A stretch of DNA of 64,000 nt, taken from Zonotrichia leucophrys gambelii (taxonomy: Eukaryota; Chordata; Aves; Passeriformes; Passerellidae). The stretch spans positions 65,017,421 through 65,081,420 of the forward strand of contig NC_088173.1 of the NCBI RefSeq assembly GCF_028769735.1, in the 5' to 3' direction. The notes under the pieces are model-generated. The model made no database searches. It saw only the letters and a list, made by a program, of their open reading frames with translations, and had not been told where the DNA came from. Of this stretch, positions 48,721 to 60,902 are shown one piece after another. The translations under genes were made by a program, and so were the position numbers. Numbering within the stretch: the first letter of the stretch is position 1; every line of letters begins with the position of its first letter.

Positions 48721-51700
48721 TAACTTTTTTAGGGATTGCTGGTACCCATTGCTCTTTCAGAGAAAGGTGATAGCTTATTAATGGTTATTCCTGCTGTATT
48801 TAATGAAATAAATCCTTATGTAAGAAGCTACAACTCCTATAGTTTTAATTCCTTCACTGTGCAGCTTTAAAATGTGAGTGGGATTGAAGGAAAAAAAAGG
48901 AGGTGACCTCATTTAGATTTAATTAATTTTCTCTGAGGCTTGCTTGGTAAAATGCTTATTTTCTAAGGTAAGGCAACTGTGATGTCAGAGAAACAATGAG
49001 ATGAAGCCCAAGAGTTTGAAACCATCTTTGCTGGAGCCAAACTTCCACTTGTGTTGTGTAACACATTTCACATGTTACAACAAAAACCATTTCAGGGTCC
49101 AAAGCTGCTCAGTACACCAGGGTTCCTTGTTCTCCTATTTAAACTAACTCTTCTGGAGAGGAAGAGACACTTGTTTACATCAGTGAGCAGGCCAGGATCT
49201 GCTTTTTCCCTGTCCTGCACACTGAGTACCTTTTGTAAGTGCAGCTGAATGAGTGACAAGGCTCAGCATGCCATGGTTCTCAAAAACTTCAGCTCTCTGA
49301 GTCACCTGGTTGTAAGATACTTGGCTATTATTTTAAAAAGAAAATATTTTTACATGTCTTCATAGAAGAGAAGAATTTGAAAGTGTTGTCATAAATGACC
49401 CAGAAACAGAAAGTAATAATGGGAACCCAAAACTGATTTATTTTCCTATTTAGCAGAACATGACTACCAATAATTTCAAGGTTTTGGAGGCTGATTTAAG
49501 ACTTCTGAATGCTTGGTATTTACCACTAAATTGTATGAACACTGATGAGGCAGTCCTGTTTCAGACCAGTTTTATATATCTGTGGGTTCTGTTTCAAGCC
49601 AGAGGTTTCCAAGTTCACATTTATTTTTGCAGGAGAAGCCAAGAGAGGTTAGTGCTTGCAGGTTTTATAAACTCTACAGGCTCGCATGGAGCCAATTCTC
49701 CAGCCTTCCAATGCACAAAGAAAACTTTGTGTAACAAAATCCACGAGCTGATACAAAAGCCTCTATGTCCCAAAGAGCTGTAAAAGCACTGATCAAAATC
49801 TGCCCCCAAATAAAAAGCTGAACAAGAAAGTGAAGAAGATACATTTATAGCTAAAACACCCAGTTGGATTATTTTCACAAATGTCAGGTCTCCTGGGAGC
49901 TTGCCTTTGATTAGGGACTGATCAGATATACTTCTTGGCTGCAGTTCTCTTGTAGCATGGAAATTACAGGGTTTACTCCTACCTGCAGTACCAGCCCCAA
50001 ACAAATGCTGCAGATTCATCTTCTCTTTCAGGACTGTAAACCCCCACGTACACTTTTTCTCCTTCCACAAAGAAAAACCCTTCTCATTCATGCCTCTGCA
50101 CAGTGATGTTGTTCTTCAGATGGGCTCTAACTCATCCATGGCTTGGTTGATGGTTTTGTGAATTTTGGCTGTCCCATGATATCTGAATTTGTTCTTCCAA
50201 TGCTGCACACAGGCAAAACCATTGGCTTCTCTCTTCCAGTCCATGTAACCACTTCTGTGGCCAGCCCTGAACTCTGATTTTCTATGAAACTTTTGGAGCC
50301 AGCCACAAAAACCTTTAAATATGCTGGCCTGGTTCTCACTCCACAGATCCTATTTTTGGATAGTGTTGATTGTGGTTGATGCTGACAGTGCATCTTCCCA
50401 GCTGAGACTGGACATTTGAATCCAAAGAGAGCTGGGCACTCCCTGTGTGATCTCAGTGCAGTCTGATGTCCTCAGTTCAGGTTTGTTTCTCCTTGTGCAG
50501 CACTCAAGACACTCAGGATCTGCCAGGGAGAGCTGAGGGTGGTTCAAAAGCACAAAGAAGGGGCCAGAACATCACACAGCTCTGTTAATAAATGCAAAGT
50601 CTGGCAAGTACAGTCAACAGAGCCCATAAAGCAAATAGTAACTGAAACACTGTGCAAACATTTTCCCTCAGGCCTTCAATGAGTCAATCACTTTAGCCCA
50701 TTAATTGTAATTACTGCTGTAGGCATGGGAGCAAACTTTGGCTTACATGAATGTTTTGGTAGGCAGCGAGGAATAAAAGTTGGTAACTGTCTTGATGACA
50801 TCCAGACAAGCAAGTGACCTTTGAAAGGAATATTTGCTGGAAAGAGGTAAAAAGGGGTTGGCAATAAACTCATTTTTCATGTCTCCATGACAGGTGGAGA
50901 AGATGACAGCTTGAAATTACATTCCCAATAAAGATCATCTCCCACCTGTGGCTGGTTCAAGGATTGCATGAAAGAATATCATGAAGTAAATGCACCCTGT
51001 GTACTCTTGTAGACACAAGAAGCTCAGATTAATTCAGAGTAAGTTCAGAGTTACGTGTCTCTCAGACAACAAAACTCACCCCCCTCACCTGCCAGCTGAG
51101 CTCATCTCCACCTTCCTCCTGGCTTTTATTAACACTGCTTGCATGGAGGCATTCACTTGATATTTAAATTGACAGCTCAATTATCTTTTCAAATTTAGTG
51201 ATATGACAAGCCAGGGGTTTTATCCCATTACAATATTTCTAAGTGACAAAATTATTTTATCTCTCCTTGACAGTATTATTGACCTGTAATCAGCAGACGA
51301 ATGGGAGAAACAGAGGTCATCTCAAAAGTAAAAAGCCAGTTAGAAAACTGTTTGGCCAATTATGTCAGTCATCTTGACTTAATCTTGCAGCAGAACAAGG
51401 AGAGATTTGTTGCTGTGAACCTTGGCCCAACAAACCCTACATGGAAATCTTTCCACTCATTTGAAGGAGGGTGTCTCATGCCTGTGACTTCTTGCAGTGA
51501 GGTCAGTGGGCCCCAGGGGCTGATGGAGGATGAAAAATAGTGAGGGGTCAAGGTTTGTAAAGCAAATCAATTTTCTTAAAGAGAAGATTCTTCTCAGAAT
51601 CAAGAACCCTGTGGCTATGTTATAGGTCAATTTTCACAAGGTTACAGCTGCTACCAAGCATCTGGGCTAGAAAGCTTTTTTGACTCTTAAATCTCTTCAT

Positions 51701-52765
51701 GAAGTTGGTCGATGTTTTTCTTTGAAAATATGTTTGCTTTACAAAATACTCAGCATTTTTTAAATTAAACATAAATGGTTATCACACATGCTTCATTTAT
51801 AAAGCTGTCTCATTGACACAGGAACATATAAGCCATCTGTGGGCTGCTTAATCATTTTAGCAACATTTGTTTTTCAGTGTGTCTGTTTAGTTGGGCTTTA
51901 AAGCTTCATGAGGAATAAAACATGCAGTAAATCAGAAAACAAAAATATGTTTAATATCAACAATGCAAAGTTTTTTGCCAACAGTTTGGAGTGGCTTTAA
52001 ATCAGAATCTTCTAGGTCTTCAAATATACTACCAAAACCTCAGCAGAATAGATTGTTACCTATTATTTGGCATTAAGTATAAGCTTTCACTGAGCTGGAC
52101 AAGCCCATGCTACAGATGAGATAAGCTTTGATTTCCCTTAGGTTGGCCAAAGGTTTTGGGGTTATTCATCAGTCTGCACTCAAAGCTGGACAATCCCTCT
52201 ATTTTTCAGCTGGATGAGGATAGCCATGGGCTGATTTTTTCTAGGATTTTCTGAACATCATTCTTACAACATCCATCACAAGGTCAGGGTGTCAGAGATG
52301 TCTCCTTTATGGCCATGCAAGGCCACCAGTGAACCAAGCCCACATGAGTCCTTTGTCACTATAGGACACGAAATAACATGATGTGCACACACTGTTGTTT
52401 TCAAGGTAAAAAAGGGAAGTTTATTTTTTGACTCTAACATTTATAGATTTCCAAAAGTGACAGTGGATTGGAGGGTGACAGTGCCACCTCTCCAATGACA
52501 CTGGACAAACCAACAGTCCATCAAATATCTCCTCCTCCATAGAAGAATACAAACCAATAAGTTATTTACAAAAAAAGTGTAAAAAAAATCAGTATAGGAA
52601 TGTAAACATTAAAAAGCTTAAAAAATCTTAAAAAAATGAAGGTGACAGTCCTGGTGCCGCTCCCTGCCAGACGAGCCGAGCCAGACACAGCAGTAGCTGG
52701 GAGGAGATGGAGGCAGAAATACATATCAGACAACAGAACTAAAGCTTTGGATTATGCCAATATTA
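48721..52765. other. Unique noncoding DNA
   Basis: About 4 kb with no named repeat. Three minus-strand open frames in succession (50350-50553, 50127-50393, 49621-50091) are discussed in the findings. The 79-codon plus frame at 51301-51540 has no recognisable domain. Confidence 0.4.
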
Positions 52766-53108
52766 TTCACAGAATCACAGAACTATTTGGGTTGGAAGGA
52801 ACCTCTGGAGATCATCTGGTCCAAGTCCCTGCTAAAACAGGTTCACTCAGAGCACGTTGCACAGAGCTGTGTCCAAGTGGGTTTTGAACATTTCCAGAGG
52901 TGGAGACTCCTCAATCTGCCTGGGCAGCAGTGCTCAGCCACCCTCACAGTCAGAAGCTTTTCCTCAGATAATTCATACAGAACTTGCTGTGTTTCATTTG
53001 TGCCCCTTCCTTGTCCTGTCAGAGACTCACTCAGAAGGGTGACCCTGACCTCTTGACATCTGCCCTCAAGATATTTGTACACATTGATAAGGTCCCTCTT
53101 ACAGAAAT
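52766..53108 (-). mobile_element. CR1 LINE 3' end, antisense
   Basis: The longest CR1 copy here. It opens with TTCACAGAATCACAGAACTA and TTTGGGTTGGAAGGAACCTC. It continues through the CAAGTGGGTTTTGAACATTT block, a TCTGCCTGGGCAGCAGTGCT block, CACCCTCACAGTCAGAAGCT and TGTCCTGTCAGAGACTC, and ends near CAAGATATTTGTACACATTG-ATAAGGTCCCTCTTA. That order is the antisense of the CR1 3'UTR and the region next to it. It is 5'-truncated (its 5' end lies on the right at about 53108), with no intact reading frame. Confidence 0.92.
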
Positions 53109-54335
53109 GGCAGAGAGAAATTCTCTGTTTGGAATAAATGTTGGAAGATGAAGACCCATCTTGTTTTCCAAGATAAACTGTTCACTTCTAAATATAAACC
53201 ATGTTTTTTTCTGGTGATCACTCATGGAGACTGGTGATGCTTTGTAAAAAAGGATCACTTTCAATGATTATTGTTATTTTGCATACTACCAAGGATTTGT
53301 ATAAAGAGATACTGAAAAAAACCCCAAGAATGCTCCAAAGACAGTCATACAAAATGAAGGGAATGGAAATAAAAGCAGAAACAAAACCACTAGAAGCCTG
53401 GGACATCTTTACTCTTGTATATAAATTTCACAATTAGCTTTGACTTAGAAAATACTTAAATTTTGGAAAAAAAACCATTATTCTTTCTGGATCTTGAACC
53501 ATTTCTATACTTTCGAAACTGATGTTTTTCCTCATGTTGAATGAAGTATGAAGGACAAATCACCAGAAACCCTGCTAAAACCAAGGAAGAAATCCACATA
53601 ACTTCTGTAGAAATTCCTGAGAATTACACATTTCTTGGACAGGCACAGAAAACTGTAATGAACAATATAAACCTGATGTCATAACAAGAAACATAGTTTC
53701 AAAGTAATTCCTCTAGAAAGAAGCATAATACCAGGCATGTATTTTGGTAATCTTTTTACCCTTTAGTTTTTTCTTTATAGAATTTAACTTGGAACAGCAA
53801 TACTGGACATGCAGAAATATAAACACTTCATTCAGACATACTGCAAGCATGTGTTCAAACATGCCTGCTTGCTACAGCCTATTAAACTTTATTATGCACC
53901 TTATTAAAAACCCTTTGGGCAGCAACACTTGTTCAAACAAGGTGCACCAAGGCCATGGATATGCACTGGGGCTGAGGGACATTGCAATAAACTGGGCTGA
54001 AATCCTTTTGTTATCTCTGCTCCGAGCAAATCACCCAGGCCAGCCTTCAGCCTGATGGACATGAGCATGGGGCACATCCCAAGGGCATCTGGGACACTCA
54101 TGTCATGACATTTTGCCCCATGTGCCTCTGAGTGCTTGGTGTTTGCTGGAGTGAAATAATAGATTGTTTGAATGTGGGGTAAGCGTTTGCAGTTAAATTA
54201 AAGATGGTTTTGAGCCTCGAGTTCCACCTCAGAAATAACTGCTCCATGTTGTCCAGGATGACACAAAACCTCAAATTTCCCATTGCACTGATCATAGTCT
54301 CAAGGAAACCCCCAACAAACTGTTGTTTACCAATA
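53109..54335. other. AT-rich unique DNA between two CR1 copies
   Basis: Nothing recognised. It separates the antisense CR1 on the left from the sense CR1 on the right. Confidence 0.5.
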
Positions 54336-54605
54336 ATTCAGGGGCATGTAGTGATAGGACAAGGGGGAATGGCTTTAAACTGAAAGGAGGCAGATTTGGA
54401 TGGAATATCTCTGTTCTGTGAGAAGGTGGTGAGGCCCTGGCACAGATTTCCTGGAGAAGCTGTGGTTGCCCCATCCCTGGAAGGGCTCAAGGCCAGGCTG
54501 GAGCATCCTGGTCTGATGGGAGGTGTCCTTGCCCATGGCAGGGGTTGGACTGGGGGAATTCTAAGGTCCCTTCCAACCCAACCAAATCCAATTTCTCTGA
54601 ATCAG
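54336..54605 (+). mobile_element. CR1 LINE 3' end, sense
   Basis: It begins near GGGGCATGTAGTGATAGGAC and AAGGGGGAATGGCTTTAAAC. It continues through GGTGGTGAGGCCCTGGCACA, CTGTGGTTGCCCCATCCCTGG and CCTTGCCCATGGCAGGGGTT, and ends at GGTCCCTTCCAACCCAACCA and TCTCTGAATCAG. This is textbook avian CR1 3' sequence, diverged by only modest amounts, so it is younger than the other copies. It is 5'-truncated and noncoding. Confidence 0.94.
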
Positions 54606-55761
54606 AAAGAGTAATTGAAGTTTCATGTTCACAGCATTACCTGAAACAAAGTTTGGCAGTTGAGAGCATCTCCCTGCTCTAACTGTGGGACAGGGAATGC
54701 TCAGCTTTGGACAAGGCTTCTCGTCAATCAGCCTGACCAGTCTGAATAAATTAATCTTGCAAAAGTCATAAGAATATGCACAGGATTTTCCTCAACAGAA
54801 AGGACTTCAAAGGAATTGTTCAGAAGAAATTAAGTCTGTAAAAAAACCAAAAAAGCTTTTTTGAGAGGAGGGTGTTTTCTTTCTCCCAAGGCTACTCTTG
54901 CCAAAAAGCCATGGATATGGAATTATGCCTTATATGTAGTGAAATTAGGAAAAGAATAACTCAGGAAACAGGTGACCAGCTCCAGTCTAATTCATGCCCT
55001 CTAGAAACTTGAGTTCAGATCAAAGGTAGCAAGTTGAAATGTTTTGCTTTCCTATTACATATTACTCAACCACCACATAATCTGGCATAATTAACAGATT
55101 AGGATCAATTGAGGTCTGAACCTCATATAGGTGGAAAGATAGAGAGTGTAAGAAAATTGCATAGTCTGGGAGGTTCAGAAAAACATCTGAGCTGAATCTT
55201 CTGCTCCTTTGAATTTTATTTGCTGCTGGATATTAAGATAATGGAGCAATCAGACATTAGATCAGGAGCTAGAGTTTACCAATTTATGATGACACATGGC
55301 AATTCTTCTTTGGTCTCACAAAGCTTTATTCATGTAGGGGTTTTTAAATTATTTTTACTACACTGACAAGCTGCATTTCTGCCACACAAAAAATGTAGAT
55401 CACTTCTCCAGTAAAAAAAAAAAAATTAGCAACAGCTGAAAATGGAGTAGCCAAGCCCAAATACATATTAAACAAGGGCAGTTAATGAATAAGTGGCATG
55501 AAGAATTTCCTGCTACGTGACATTAGGTTTTAGGGATCAGGACTTCTAGAAATAAGAAGAAAAAAAAAAAAAGAAAGAAAAGTTAACTTGGGCAGAAGAG
55601 AACACCACATGCCTTTGTATCACACAGTGGAAAAACTGGGAAAACTGAGCAGCATGAACAAGTTTGAGAACAGCTGTCAGTGGTGTTCCCATCCCACTGT
55701 GCTGCTGTGTGAGAAAGGAACTGCTCTGCTCAGCACAATGCCAGCAGGGGTGGGCTCTGAG
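54606..55761. other. AT-rich unique DNA
   Basis: There are A-rich runs at about 55417-55427 and 55559-55575. Nothing else was recognised. Confidence 0.5.
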
Positions 55762-56016
55762 CTCTGCGTTCAGCTCTGCAGGTCCTTCAGGGAGGGATGC
55801 AGTTTCCTGCAGGCTGCTCTGCATTCAGCTCTGCAGATCCCTTAGGAGTTTCCTGCAGTTTCCTGCAGGCTGCTCTGCATTCAGCTCTGCAGATCCTTTA
55901 GCAGTTTCCTGCAGTTTCCTGCAGGCTGCTCTGCATTCAGCTCCGCAGATCCCTTAGGAGTTTCCTGCAGTTTCCTGCAGTTTCCTGCAGTTTCCTGCAG
56001 TTTCCTGCAGGCTGCT
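55762..56016 (+). repeat. Nested minisatellite: 56-bp units containing 10-bp units
   Basis: The phrase AGGCTGCTCTGCATTCAGCT recurs at 55811, 55867 and 55923, exactly 56 bp apart, with a diverged copy starting at about 55762. Each unit ends in GTTTCCTGCA decamers. The last unit has a run of five decamers (about 55968-56010), so a second-level 10-bp expansion has occurred inside the 56-bp array. Confidence 0.95.
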
Positions 56017-59000
56017 CACACGAGAGCCCTGCAGAGCCTGTGCTGATGAGCGTGGGTGGCTGTGGCTGCCCTGGGGAGGGCAGGTGAGAACTGGAACATG
56101 CAAGGGCTTTCTGCAGCCTTGCTGGATCCTGGCCAGCAGCCATGCAGATGGCACCGGGCTGGACATGATGTAGGGCAGCACCTCCTCATGCTGGCAGAGA
56201 GCTGCCTCACCCATTCTAGTTTTGATCAGATTTTACCCTTTACTCTGCCAATGAGCCTGTGGAATAGAGGCATCTGGGCTATGTGTTCCCTCCCTCTTTT
56301 TGTGGTAACAGTCCAGGACATCCATTATTTCCTTCAGTGAGTAGGAACCAGTTAATGTTCTCATCAAATTATAGTGTTAAACAATTAAACATAAATGTGA
56401 TTCAACTCCTCTGAGAATGGACCAAGAACAACAGAAAGACCCATGAAATGTAGCAGCTCTTTCGAAAGAGCCATAATCACCTCCTGGATCAAAATCTGTT
56501 TATCAAGGATGGGTCTTTTTTTATAAGAAAAAAATCCCTGTCATTTCCTCATACACTTATTTTCCCTTGCAGGTGCTGCAGCATTTTTGAAACAATACAT
56601 GGATTCTGACAGCAAATCATGCAACAGGTGTTGGACATGCAATCTAAGCACCCAGCTGACCCTGGTTTGTGTGTGTGTATGGAGGAGAGGAGCTGCTGCA
56701 GAAGTTTTGGTTGGAAAGCAAGGTTAGCAGCAGGCCAAGAGAATGCAACGTGGCGTGTGAAAGGTTTGATCACTGAGATGTAGAACAGCCAGCTTTAAAG
56801 TGATCACTACAGAGAGTGATCAGGCAGGGCGCATTCTGCACTGATTTACTTCAGTTTGGCTCCCTTTTATAGGATGTTTCAGAGGGAGCTGGGGAGCCAA
56901 GGGTCACTGTTTGTGAGACACTCTACGTTTCCATGACTGCAGGAATATGACAAGCACACTGCGTATCCTTTGACTTCAGAAAATATCCCCAGACGCTGAA
57001 CAGGCAATCAACCTGCCTTTTTATGCTTTGGAGAGGGCTTGTTTTTCCTTCTTGAAAAAAGTCATGACCTGTCATTAGTTTCTTCCCCTGAAACACATCA
57101 CATTGCTGACAGTAAAATGATGTTTTCATTCTAAGAATTCTACAGGGGAAAAAAAGGGAGCAGTCGTTTTCTCAAGGAAATAACAAGACCATGGTGATTA
57201 CAAGAATTGGCTGGACAGATCAGAAAAATAACTGCTATGGTTAATGCAAAATAAAAGATTACAAGAAAGGAAATGTCAATTGCCCATTTTTGGAGAGCTT
57301 TCCTTCTGTCACCAAGTAAAATCTTTCTGTGTGGTTGATGAAGAAAAATATTTTTATACTTCCCAGTAAAATATGTGATAAATCCATATCAAAGATTCGT
57401 GTGTCACTTGTGAAGATGATAAAAATAAACAATAGAGGGAGTTTTAATAGAAAAACAACATCACAACATATAGAAGATATATAACATCACTTAACATTAC
57501 CTTAAATTACACCCCAAAGCCAAAATCTACCTCCTGAAGGACAAAAATCCAGTTGATACCAGTTAAGTTCCCTTGATACTAACATATAGTAAAAGGAAAA
57601 AGCTTCCTTTGAGTAGAGTTGGGAAAACCTGAAAGAGGAACTTTGTTTAATTTGCAGAAGTTGCGAATTAGCTATGCCATGCTGGTTCTGAATATACAAA
57701 CCAAAATTTTACAGCCCACTTCAGAAATATTTAAGGGAGATATTCACAAACTTACTTGGACCAAGAACTAAAAGTGATCCAGAAGATTTTTAAAGGGAGC
57801 AAAGTGAATTAACTCAATGAATATCCTCTGTGCTACAGTGATCTGTGTTAGCTGAAGTTTTGGATCACTGTATCTGTGTTTTATTATACAGACTACGTGT
57901 CAGCTGTAGTCTTTCCTAAGTTTATAGGAAAAGATCTTCTAATTGTTCAGGTAAATTCTCTGTGCAATCTTTGAATCTCTTCTTCATGTGCAAACTGAAA
58001 CTTTGATTTGGCTTTTTTCCTTCAAAAGTGGGAAGAATCAGCTCACTTTTATATTCAGCTTTCATTTGTTTCAAGCTGTGAAAACCAAAGTACACATAAG
58101 GACCCAGAAAACGTCTGTGATTTTGCCATGAAAAGCTTGAAAACACTCGGAGTTTTAAAGGCTAGAGAACAATTACATGGGTGATTGAACAAGCAATTTC
58201 TTTGTTTTCTTCTTGAACTTAAACATTGGGAAAATGACAGACAAGGAAAAAGACAATCTGAAATTAAACATTCAGTCCTTTCTGGAAAGCATTTTTAACC
58301 TTTAAAATATAAATACAGGTAGATTCCAATGTGAAAGGTTGTTTTAAGTAGTTTGAATTTTCACTTGCAACGTGTCAAAAACAAATGTTTGAGAAATTTT
58401 TGACTGCTTTCAGGTTTTCCTAATAGAGTTGTAAGTAGAGAAAGTTCAGCATAAATTTCTAGATTGTTTCAGTGCCTCAGCTGTTTTGCCTGTAGATTTT
58501 TACCTGATCTCTCTGCTGTTGGATTTTTCCTTTTGCAGGTTTTTCTCAGCACATGGTGCAAGCAGTGAGTAAATAAAGAGTAAATGCCAGTCTTTGTCAG
58601 TAAGTGAGCTAAAGTTTCAGGATTTTCCACTTCAGAAAGCCAGTGTTTCTGAGACAACTGAAAGCCAAAATGAAGCAAACATTCAGTTTCTGCACTCTGT
58701 AAGATCCACCTGCAGTGCCCCAGTGGCTTTCAAGAAGGGATGAAAGCTCACAGAGATGGAGACTCCAGACATCACACCTAGAGATTTAGGTTTGACAATA
58801 TGGCAGTAAAACCAGCCACTCAGCTGCTAAATCATTTAGAAACTATTTTCCAAATTCAGCTGGTACAGTATATTTCCCAAACTGTCCAGAGGAATAGCAG
58901 CCCAAGAAGTAAGTATTCAAACATGTAATGCTAATTGAGACCTCAGGTATTGATAGTATCATGTTTCTTTTTTTGTCTGTCTCCTAACTTCTGAGTTTTA

Positions 59001-60027
59001 TGCCCAAATATTAGGGTTAGTAAAAGGCTGTATGAGCATAAGGAACTTACAACCATTTAAGATGTCCTAGGGTCCTGTTTGACCTACAGGTGCTCCTCTA
59101 CATGATTTTACCAAAAGTCCTAAACTGTGGTGTTGGATGCACTTGGAGATTTCAGCTGGCACAAGACAGACATAAACCTAGACTAGGCAACTGGGTTGAG
59201 CCCTCAGTGTCTGTGGCATGGATCAAACCAGAGTATATTTTCACATGGTTTCCCTGCCCTGAAATACTGCTGAACAAAGACACTGCAGTCCAGTTTTGCA
59301 TGTATATTTTGGACCAGGTTTACATTAAACCCTTGCACACTGTGGGACAGTTTCTTGCTTGAGTATTCCTCATGACGATGTTTTGATAAGGGCTTGAAAA
59401 TTAGGAGAAGAGTTATGCTCATTTTCCAGTCTCCAGAGAAAAAATGAAGGAGGCAAAGGCTCAACTCTAAATCACTCACTGGAGGGGCAAAGATGGTTCT
59501 CCAGAAACCCTCTGGAGGGAGCAAAGCAAGATCTGAGCCTTTGCTCCTGCAGGAAGCACAGAGGAGAGCGGAGCCATGGAAAGTGTGTAAGGTTTCAGTG
59601 GCAGCCCCTACAGAGCTGTTGTGATGAACACAGTGGGGCAGAAATCCCTGTACAACTCTGCTCTTCAGAGGACACATTCTGCTCCCTGCAGGGAAGGCCA
59701 CCCCACAATGAAATTGGTGTTATGCCCACAGTGACAACACCTGAGCTGCTGCTCCCCTTGGAGCAGCTCCATTTTCTCCTCCCCAACTCAAAGCCTGCCA
59801 TCTCTCCCAGGTAATTACCAACAAGGACCTGCCAGTGAAGTCAGCTCCTGATGGACACGGCTGTTGAAGCTCCTCTATCCCCCGGCTTTGCTTGTGCACA
59901 GCAATTCTCTCTTTTGCTATTTGGATGGGAAGGACATTTCAGCTCTCCCTCTGCAAGAGCAGAATGGAGGCCAGCAGGGCCCTCATTCACTGTTACTGTT
60001 CTCCTGACCAGTCTTCCTCCATTTCAG
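56017..60027. other. Unique noncoding DNA
   Basis: About 4 kb. 56040-56220 is GC-richer with overlapping frames, and 57120-58680 is AT-rich. The 165-codon minus frame at 59204-59701 has no recognisable domain. A 10-bp inverted repeat (TACAGTGATC / GATCACTGTA, 57834-57872) is at chance level. Confidence 0.45.
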
Positions 60028-60121
60028 GTTGGTTTTTGCACAGAATCTGAGCTGTCATTGCTATATTTTTATTGCACTCCATCTCCCAGGCAAGCTGAAC
60101 CAATATATCAGTACGACACAG
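60028..60121 (+). other. Exon-like segment, 94 bp (candidate)
   Basis: It is preceded by a pyrimidine-rich tract ending CTCCATTTCAG and followed by a consensus donor ACACAG|GTGAGC. One frame is open across it from the first base (31 codons plus one base), starting VGFCTESELSLLYFYCTPSP. No family was recognised. The splice signals are good but isolated, and no neighbouring exon was identified. Confidence 0.22.
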
Positions 60122-60883
60122 GTGAGCTAGTATTCTGATGTTAAGTATAAAAATCTATCTCTGCACTGATTATGGAGGAAAAAACCTGCTGCCTTATAAT
60201 GGTAACTGTTGATTCAATGGCTGTAGAAGTGCAGGGTGTAGAGGGCAAAAGCTCCTTTATTCAAAGGGAAATTATGCTTTAAAACTGGCTTTATTCCAGC
60301 ACTGTCAATAGACCAGGTCTCTCTCCTTCACTCTCTTTCTATATAATCTCAGTTACTTACAACATTAAAGGTCTTTAGAAGCTTCTTTCCTCAGAGCCCT
60401 GTTTCTGCCCCTCATCACCCCAGTGAATGACAACTTGAAAGAAAACCAGGAGCTTTGCTATGGATTTAGAAATGTCTCAAAGCAAATCACTGGATGCCAA
60501 AGAAGCTGCCAGGCTACTGCACCTCGCAGCACTCACAATCAGCGAACAAAGGCGCCGGAGGCAGCTCTGGGGGGGAACCTTTTGTGGAGAATATTGACCA
60601 GCAAATTACACAGCAGACAGTGCTTTGGCACTCTGCTGTCTAAAGGTGACTCAGACGATCCGTTTAGCTCAGCAAGCTGGTTTCTAATTACACCAAATGC
60701 CTGACTCTTGTCAGTGGGCCCAGTATCTGCTAAGCGGGTGCTCCTCACATGTGTCATTCATTACCTCACCCTGCACCAGCAGCCATCTCTATGGGGAGAA
60801 TGGCTGGCAGCATCTCTAGCCTGGATAATTTTCTCAGAGAGAGGTTTAAAAGAGAAACCTCAAAACAATTCCCTTCTACCCTC
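60122..60883. other. Unique noncoding DNA
   Basis: Nothing recognised. Confidence 0.5.
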
Positions 60884-60902
60884 AAAAAAAAAAAAAAAAA
60901 AA
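60884..60902 (+). repeat. Poly-A run
   Basis: Nineteen consecutive A. No processed-transcript-like body is evident upstream, so it is called only a simple repeat. Confidence 0.9.

Noticed and set aside
57834..57872. 10-bp inverted repeat, possible microRNA-like hairpin
   Set aside because: The stem is too short for a pre-miRNA, and arms of this size are expected about once or twice by chance in a window this long.
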